Shown here in pieces: positions 58,752 through 64,000 of a DNA stretch of 64,000 bases. Source of the DNA: Trichopria drosophilae (lineage: Eukaryota > Arthropoda > Insecta > Hymenoptera > Diapriidae); the NCBI GenBank assembly GCA_030407085.1, contig CM059587.1:32461001-32525000 (forward strand), read 5' to 3'. Each line of letters begins with the position of its first letter. Position 1 is the first letter of the stretch. Position numbers and translations under genes: made by a program. Under the pieces are notes generated by a model. That model did not search any database. It was not told the origin of the DNA and saw nothing but the letters and a program-made list of their open reading frames with translations.

Positions 58752-60944
58752 ATGTTAAGACTCCCATTGCTGAGAATAACAGGCCTATCTAATAGGTTCG
58801 GAATAGCTTGCCTACATACGACGGGTTGTAAAACACAAGCCTCTCCAGATTTGGTAGAAGTCTTCATCGATGACAAGCCAGTGCATGTACCTCCAGGAAC
58901 GACTGTTCTTCAAGCTGCAGCTAAAGCCGGCGTCGAGATTCCAAGATTCTGTTATCATGAACGTCTGGCTGTTGCAGGAAATTGTAGGATGTGCCTTGTC
59001 GAGATTGAAAAACAAGTAAAGCCCGTAGCAGCGTGTGCTATGCCAGTTATGAAAGGATGGCGAGTGAAAACTAATTCAGATTTGACACGCAAAGCTAGAG
59101 AAGGTGTTATGGAATTTCTGTTGGTCAATCATCCGTTGGATTGTCCAATTTGCGATCAAGGAGGCGAATGCGACTTGCAAGATCAGAGCATGGCCTTTGG
59201 CAATGACAGAAGTCGTTTTGTAGATATTAATTTTAGTGGAAAACGAGCAGTGGAAGATAAAGACATTGGCCCTCTTGTAAAGACTGTTATGACGAGATGT
59301 ATCCATTGCACAAGGTGTATCAGATTTGCTTCTGAAGTTGCAGGGATTGACGATCTTGGAACTACTGGCCGTGGCAATGACATGCAGGTAGGGACTTATG
59401 TAGAAAAAATGTTTCTGTCAGAATTGTCTGGAAACATTATCGATTTGTGTCCTGTCGGAGCTTTGACAAGCAAACCTTATGCATTTGTCGCACGTCCATG
59501 GGAGATTCGACGGACGGACAGTGTGGACGTACACGACGCTGTGGGAAGTAATATCGTAATTTCCCACCGAACAGGTGAAGTAATGCGAATTTTACCACGA
59601 GTCAATGAGGAAGTAAACGAAGAATGGTTATCCGATAAAGCTCGTTTCTCGTACGATGGTTTAAAGAGGCAACGATTAATTACACCCATGATGAAAGTAA
59701 ATGGAAAGTTAGAAAATGTTGAGTGGCAAGATGCGTTAGTTTCTGCCGCAAGGGCCCTTCAAGATCTGGGTCCAAATAAGTGTGCCGCTATTGCCGGTAA
59801 AATGGCAGATGCCGAAGTATTAATTGCGATGAAAGACCTTATTAACAAGTGTGGCAGTGAATTGTTAGCTACAGAACAAGATTTCCCCAAAGAAGGAGCA
59901 GGAATTGATCTGCGTAGTACCTATCTTTTAAATAACAAAATAATGAACGTCGAAGAAGCAGACGTTGTATTACTGATTGGTACAAATCCAAGATACGAGG
60001 CTCCATTAGTCAACACTCGTTTAAGGAAAGGTTATTTGCACGGTGAACAAAATATTTCTGTAATTGGTCCTAAAGTTGACCTAACGTACGATTACGAGCA
60101 CTTAGGAGAAACGCCTGATATTATAACTCAAATAAAGTCCGGATCTCATCCATTTAGTAAAGTACTGAAAGCAGCTAAGAAACCAATGGTCATTTTGGGA
60201 TCACAACAATTAACACGAAAGGATGGAGCCAATATTCTTGCTCAAACTCAAGAGTTGGCTAATTCGTTACAAAAAAATGCAGGAATTTCTAAGAACTGGA
60301 AGGTTTTAAATATTCTTCATACAAATGCATCGCAAGTTGCTGCCCTTGATCTTGGCTATGGATCTTCTATCGAAGAATTGAAGAAGCAAGAACCAAGAGC
60401 ACTTTTCCTTCTCGGAGCAGATGACGAAAATATTAAAAAGGAACATTTTGGAAAATCTTACATTATTTATATCGGCAGTCATGGTGATCACGGTGCATCG
60501 ATTGCAGATGTTGTTTTACCAGGTGCAGCGTATACAGAAAAGACGGGTAGTTACGCTAATATGGAAGGTAGAGCTCAACAAACCGGAGCTGCTATTACTC
60601 CACCGGGAATGGCTCGCCCTGACTGGAAAATAGTTAGGGCCCTGTCTGAAATTTCTGGAAATTGTTTACCGTACGATACCGTTGCCGAAGTCAGAGACAG
60701 ACTCGAAGAAATTGCACCTCATTTGGTAAGGTACGGTGATGTCGAAGAAGCTAATTATTTCTCTCAAGCTCTCGAATTAGCAAAACAAACAAAGGGTTCG
60801 TTGCTAATGGAACCCCTCGACGTAAAACAAAAAACGTTAGATCAATTCTTCATGACTGATGCAGTCTCGAGAGCTTCACCAACAATGGCAAAGTGTGTAC
60901 AGGCTGTTGTGAAACAGCGCGAGTCTAGTATCGGCAGTGCATAA
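58752..60944 (+). CDS. NDUFS1: NDUFS1, 75-kDa subunit of mitochondrial complex I
   Basis: NDUFS1 carries electrons through iron-sulfur clusters in the matrix arm of NADH:ubiquinone oxidoreductase. The first ATG is at 58752; the frame also reads through a TTG further upstream, which I reject. The product has 730 residues, normal for the family. A basic, hydrophobic presequence ([17 protein letters not shown]) targets mitochondria. The 2Fe-2S ligands are visible: [20 protein letters not shown] followed by AACAMP. So are the 4Fe-4S ligands: [17 protein letters not shown], then [10 protein letters not shown] and [14 protein letters not shown]. The molybdopterin-type C-terminal half ([40 protein letters not shown]) follows. 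AATAAA is at 60961-60966. The coding region has no introns; whether this is ancestral or a retrocopy cannot be told here, but no stop or frame shift is present. Confidence 0.96.
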   Translation: MLRLPLLRITGLSNRFGIACLHTTGCKTQASPDLVEVFIDDKPVHVPPGTTVLQAAAKAGVEIPRFCYHERLAVAGNCRMCLVEIEKQVKPVAACAMPVMKGWRVKTNSDLTRKAREGVMEFLLVNHPLDCPICDQGGECDLQDQSMAFGNDRSRFVDINFSGKRAVEDKDIGPLVKTVMTRCIHCTRCIRFASEVAGIDDLGTTGRGNDMQVGTYVEKMFLSELSGNIIDLCPVGALTSKPYAFVARPWEIRRTDSVDVHDAVGSNIVISHRTGEVMRILPRVNEEVNEEWLSDKARFSYDGLKRQRLITPMMKVNGKLENVEWQDALVSAARALQDLGPNKCAAIAGKMADAEVLIAMKDLINKCGSELLATEQDFPKEGAGIDLRSTYLLNNKIMNVEEADVVLLIGTNPRYEAPLVNTRLRKGYLHGEQNISVIGPKVDLTYDYEHLGETPDIITQIKSGSHPFSKVLKAAKKPMVILGSQQLTRKDGANILAQTQELANSLQKNAGISKNWKVLNILHTNASQVAALDLGYGSSIEELKKQEPRALFLLGADDENIKKEHFGKSYIIYIGSHGDHGASIADVVLPGAAYTEKTGSYANMEGRAQQTGAAITPPGMARPDWKIVRALSEISGNCLPYDTVAEVRDRLEEIAPHLVRYGDVEEANYFSQALELAKQTKGSLLMEPLDVKQKTLDQFFMTDAVSRASPTMAKCVQAVVKQRESSIGSA

Positions 60945-60960
60945 AAATGTCCGCATATGT

Positions 60961-60966
60961 AATAAA
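60961..60966 (+). terminator. Polyadenylation signal of NDUFS1
   Basis: AATAAA stands 17 bases after the stop codon. A second AATAAA (61039-61044) lies further down and may be used instead. Confidence 0.55.
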
Positions 60967-60969
60967 ATA

Positions 60970-62105
60970 GGTACCTTTAAGTAGACATCAAGTTTTTATT
61001 TATAAGTAATGTAAATGAATATAAATATAAGATTAATAATAAATGAAGATGTAAATAAATGTACTTAAAATATAACACGTTATATCCCTCAAGTAGTTTC
61101 GAAAAAGTAATGCTCGATTAAAGAAGTATTATATAAGTACACTGCGAGAAAAGTCAAATAATTTGAAAGAAAAATTCATACAAATTCCAAGCTACAGTAG
61201 AATTCAGGTAAATTTGAAAAAAAAAACAGTTACAGGTGATTAAATTATATAAGATTTCTCAAATAATGTTACATAATTTCTGTAAATAAACAGTTACAAA
61301 AAGGACAACACTAGTCAAATATACTCTTTGGATATCTTGGTACTTTTAGTAATGCAATTTTATGTGTAATGAAATGTAGATTAAAAAATAATGAATGCAA
61401 TCAAATAAAAATTCATTTTTATTATTCAATTTTTAAATACATAGTTTAAATATCTGCATCATATGTACTTAGAAAATTCAAACAGATATTAGAATTTCAT
61501 TACAATTATATTTTTCATTTATACAATTTTGGGAAATTTGACAAAATCATCCAAATTGTTTTTATATCACACAAATTTTTTAAAGATATACAGGTCAGAG
61601 ATATGCATTGTTAAATAAATATAAATAAAATTTCTGCATATACTACACATAATAACATTTAATGATTGCTTTAAAATTATTACAAAAAATAATTAAATTT
61701 TGCAAAAATTATGTAATTATCAATTAAAAGCTATGCAGATTAAGGTGGGTTCATTACGAATCTTTCATGTTATAATTATTGTACGGATTTACATTTGAAA
61801 TTATTATTGTTTACCCCAGTATGATCAAATATCTTCCCCATTTCTCTGCTGATTAAAATATATTTTTAAATTTTGATAATTATTACCATACATGTCTACG
61901 ACTGGATGCTGTATAGTGATAATATCTATATTATGTACATTACGGAATTTCCGACTAGTGCAATATCACCTTTATGTGGACCTGCGAATCACTGCGAATT
62001 GACGAATGGAATATTTTGTTCGAAAATTTATTACTATATTTATGTGTAATTATTCTATGAAATAAATTTAAATGTTGAACAAAATCGATTTTATTAATTT
62101 TAAAA
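60970..62105. other. AT-rich 3' flank, nothing recognised
   Basis: Only AT-rich sequence without a frame or repeat that I can support. Confidence 0.45.
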
Positions 62106-62444
62106 TTAAGGGGGTTCTAAAGTAGTCCGCCGGTAAGGTAGCAAATTTCACTAAAAACACGTAACTAAAAGATGACGGAAGAACATTTTTTATTCTAATT
62201 ACTCTCCAAGTAGTGGGGAACTCACTGAGAGTTTTCGGAAATAAGTGATTTTTATTTATTTCCGAAAATTCTCGTTCAGTTCTGAATTAATGTCTTTGAT
62301 ATTTTCTAGGAGACCGTCTAAAGTAATGAAAATGGCCTTCGCAGAGTCAGAATTTTGAAAATCTTATTCAGTCATCTTTACTTTAGGTTTTTTAATGAAT
62401 TTTCCTACCTTACCGGCGGAATACTTTAGAAACCTTAACCCGTT
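62106..62444. mobile_element. Fold-back MITE, complete copy
   Basis: AAGGGGGTTCTAAAGTAGTC, CGCCGGTAAGGTAGCAAATT at the left is mirrored by AATTTTCCTACCTTACCGGC, GGAATACTTTAGAAACCTTA at the right. The middle holds TTTTCGGAAATAAGTGATTT and its complement ATTTATTTCCGAAAATTCTC. The length is about 339 bp. A truncated relative is at 49979-50190. Confidence 0.72.
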
Positions 62445-62880
62445 AACGTCAAAATTGTACATTCCGCGTGGTACGATTTTCGTCGCTTGTATCATTGCAA
62501 AATAATTGAAGTATTAATTTGTAAAGTAACTTACCGACTATTTTGAAGGGTGCTCTTTCGAATGACGTGGTCAAAATTTGCAAAAAATTAATGTTTACAC
62601 TAAGTAATGCCAAAAATATCTGAAAAAACATCAATTTTTTGAAGTAATTTTTTTTTTAAATTTGAAATTTATATGGGAGAACGGACGATAGGCGAGTGGA
62701 AAAGCGTATAAAAAGTGCATAAAATGTCTGTACTGAAGAGATATGGCAATAGAATTGGTTTATTTCGTCGTAGAAAATCTAAAATGGCGGCTTTTTTGAA
62801 GATAGATTTCGGAAGTTTTCGGAGATCGGAATTTAAAGGAATTCCTTCACGGTTTCGAACAAGTAAAATTTTATTTATAT

Positions 62881-63205
62881 GTTTTTGGGGTCGCTGATTA
62901 CGAATCCGAGCTCAAAATTGTAAAATTCAAAATGGCGGATCCAATATGGCGTACCAAAAATGCAAAATAGCCTGGATCAGGATGGATCTCGATAGTCGGG
63001 GGTTTTTGGGGTCGCTGATTACGAATCCGAGCTCAAAATTTTGAAATTCAAAATGGCGGATCCAATATGGCGGACAAAAAATGCAAAACAGCCCCGGTCT
63101 GGATGAATCTCGGTATTCGAGGGTTTCTGGAGTCGCTGATTACGAATCCGAGCTTAAAATTCTGAAATTAAAAATGGCGGATCCAATATGGCGGACAAAT
63201 TGGTG
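62881..63205 (+). repeat. Tandem repeat, 121-bp unit, about 2.7 copies
   Basis: Units start at 62881, 63002 and 63123 with GTTTTTGGGGTCGCTGATTA (third copy GTTTCTGGAGTCGCTGATTA). Each then reads CGAATCCGAGCTCAAAATT, AAATTCAAAATGGCGGATCC and AATATGGCGGACAAAAAATG. The first two units are exactly 121 bp and the third is partial. A diverged precursor may lie at 62775-62880 (TCTAAAATGGCGGC). No coding function is indicated. Confidence 0.85.
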
Positions 63206-63400
63206 CGAAGAGACACCTGGGATTTCATACGAGTTATTTTTGAAAAATATATTGAACATGTACACATTGAAGATGGAATCATGTTGCATATATTTTAATT
63301 TCCCAGTCGTTTAAAACGTTTGCTTATTATTTGTATACTATATTATTCGTTTTGATGTTGAGATTTATAAGCATTCATCCAACGTAAATGCATAACCCAA

Positions 63401-64000
63401 CAAGATTTTATAATTTGTTATGTCCAAAAATATTTGTTGTGAATACATTGAACTGAAATTATTTGTAATTGATAATAATTGTACTAAAATGTAAAAAATT
63501 GTCTTAATAAATAGCGAAAATGAAACATTTATAAAGAAATTACATTTATTCCACGAATTTGATGAATTTTCGTTCGCATTAGTATGTTTGAAACATAATA
63601 TACAACCATTAAAATCACAAATACCTTTACTATTTGCAACTTTTGATTTAAAACAAACTTATACCACGACTATTTCCTACAATTTTTCTTCATCGATGGA
63701 AACTAAAAAAAGGACGAAGGATGCGCTAGTCATTATTAACATTAAGATGTAATAAACAACGATAGTTCAATTTCAAAACTAACACATATTATTATAAATC
63801 TTCCAGAATTTCCTCTCATTAATATAGCAATACTGTTATACCTCGGAAGAAAAACCTTATCTACATTTTAATGATTTTGACATATTGATGACAAACAGCT
63901 GACGGAATGTTATATGGGTGCTTATAAATCAATTACAAATAATTTCAGTTCAATGTATTCACAACAAATATTTTTGGACATAACAAATTATAAAATCTTG
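63401..64000. repeat. Perfect palindrome cut by the window edge
   Basis: CAAGATTTTATAATTTGTTA (63401 on) and TAACAAATTATAAAATCTTG (to 64000) are exact complements. The match runs without error for 73 bases on each side (63401-63473 and 63928-64000), with 454 bases between. The arm probably continues past 64000. Such perfect arms point to a recent fold-back insertion, or to an assembly artefact. Confidence 0.85.

Noticed and set aside
24..64000. A CRISPR array, operon or phage region
   Set aside because: Repeats lack regular short spacers, genes have spliceosomal introns, and content is that of an insect chromosome.

Overview
This is a stretch of AT-rich insect nuclear DNA. The evidence is two seven-transmembrane insect odorant receptor genes, an insect-type nutrient amino-acid SLC6 transporter split by GT-AG introns, degenerate CCTAA tracts, and dense relics of insect transposons. 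The order is probably Hymenoptera or another holometabolous group, but I cannot settle it from sequence alone. There are no prokaryotic features, no CRISPR arrays and no intact tRNA or rRNA genes.

Six host genes can be reconstructed, five of them by joining exons whose splice sites and phases agree: (1) an odorant receptor on the minus strand at about 9.4-14.7 kb (OR-A); (2) a small Dpy-30-domain protein on the minus strand at 18.76-20.80 kb; (3) a sodium-coupled nutrient amino-acid transporter of the SLC6 family on the plus strand at 23.75-28.79 kb, with its first exon not certain; (4) a second odorant receptor on the plus strand at 38.16-40.61 kb (OR-B); (5) EMC6, a subunit of the ER membrane insertase, on the plus strand at 51.47-54.08 kb; (6) NDUFS1, the 75-kDa complex I subunit, as one uninterrupted coding block on the plus strand at 58.75-60.94 kb. 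These genes are functionally unrelated neighbours (olfaction, cilium-type scaffold, amino-acid uptake, ER biogenesis, respiration); nothing suggests co-regulation.

The rest is mostly transposon debris. Retroelements: a Jockey/CR1-type tail at the left edge, an R2-like element with a restriction-like endonuclease in a transporter intron, an R1-like reverse transcriptase relic at about 41 kb, a Jockey-type relic at 48.2-49.8 kb, another in the last EMC6 intron, and a Penelope-like relic at 54.8-55.8 kb. DNA elements: a dead piggyBac copy at 5.79-7.29 kb and many short terminal-inverted-repeat elements (about 2.3, 11.0-12.2, 16.6, 30.5, 33.3-34.0, 35.0-35.4, 43.1, 50, 52.2, 52.5 and 62.1 kb). 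There is a tRNA-headed SINE at 11.5 kb.

The most unusual structure is a series of long palindromes (3.8-4.6, 43.5-45.0, 56.5-57.3 and 63.4-64.0 kb) and a 121-bp tandem repeat at 62.9-63.2 kb that shares a core motif with one of them. I did not find a convincing new multi-gene system; the best leads are the palindromes, the nested insertions inside EMC6, and the unplaced Dpy-30 gene.
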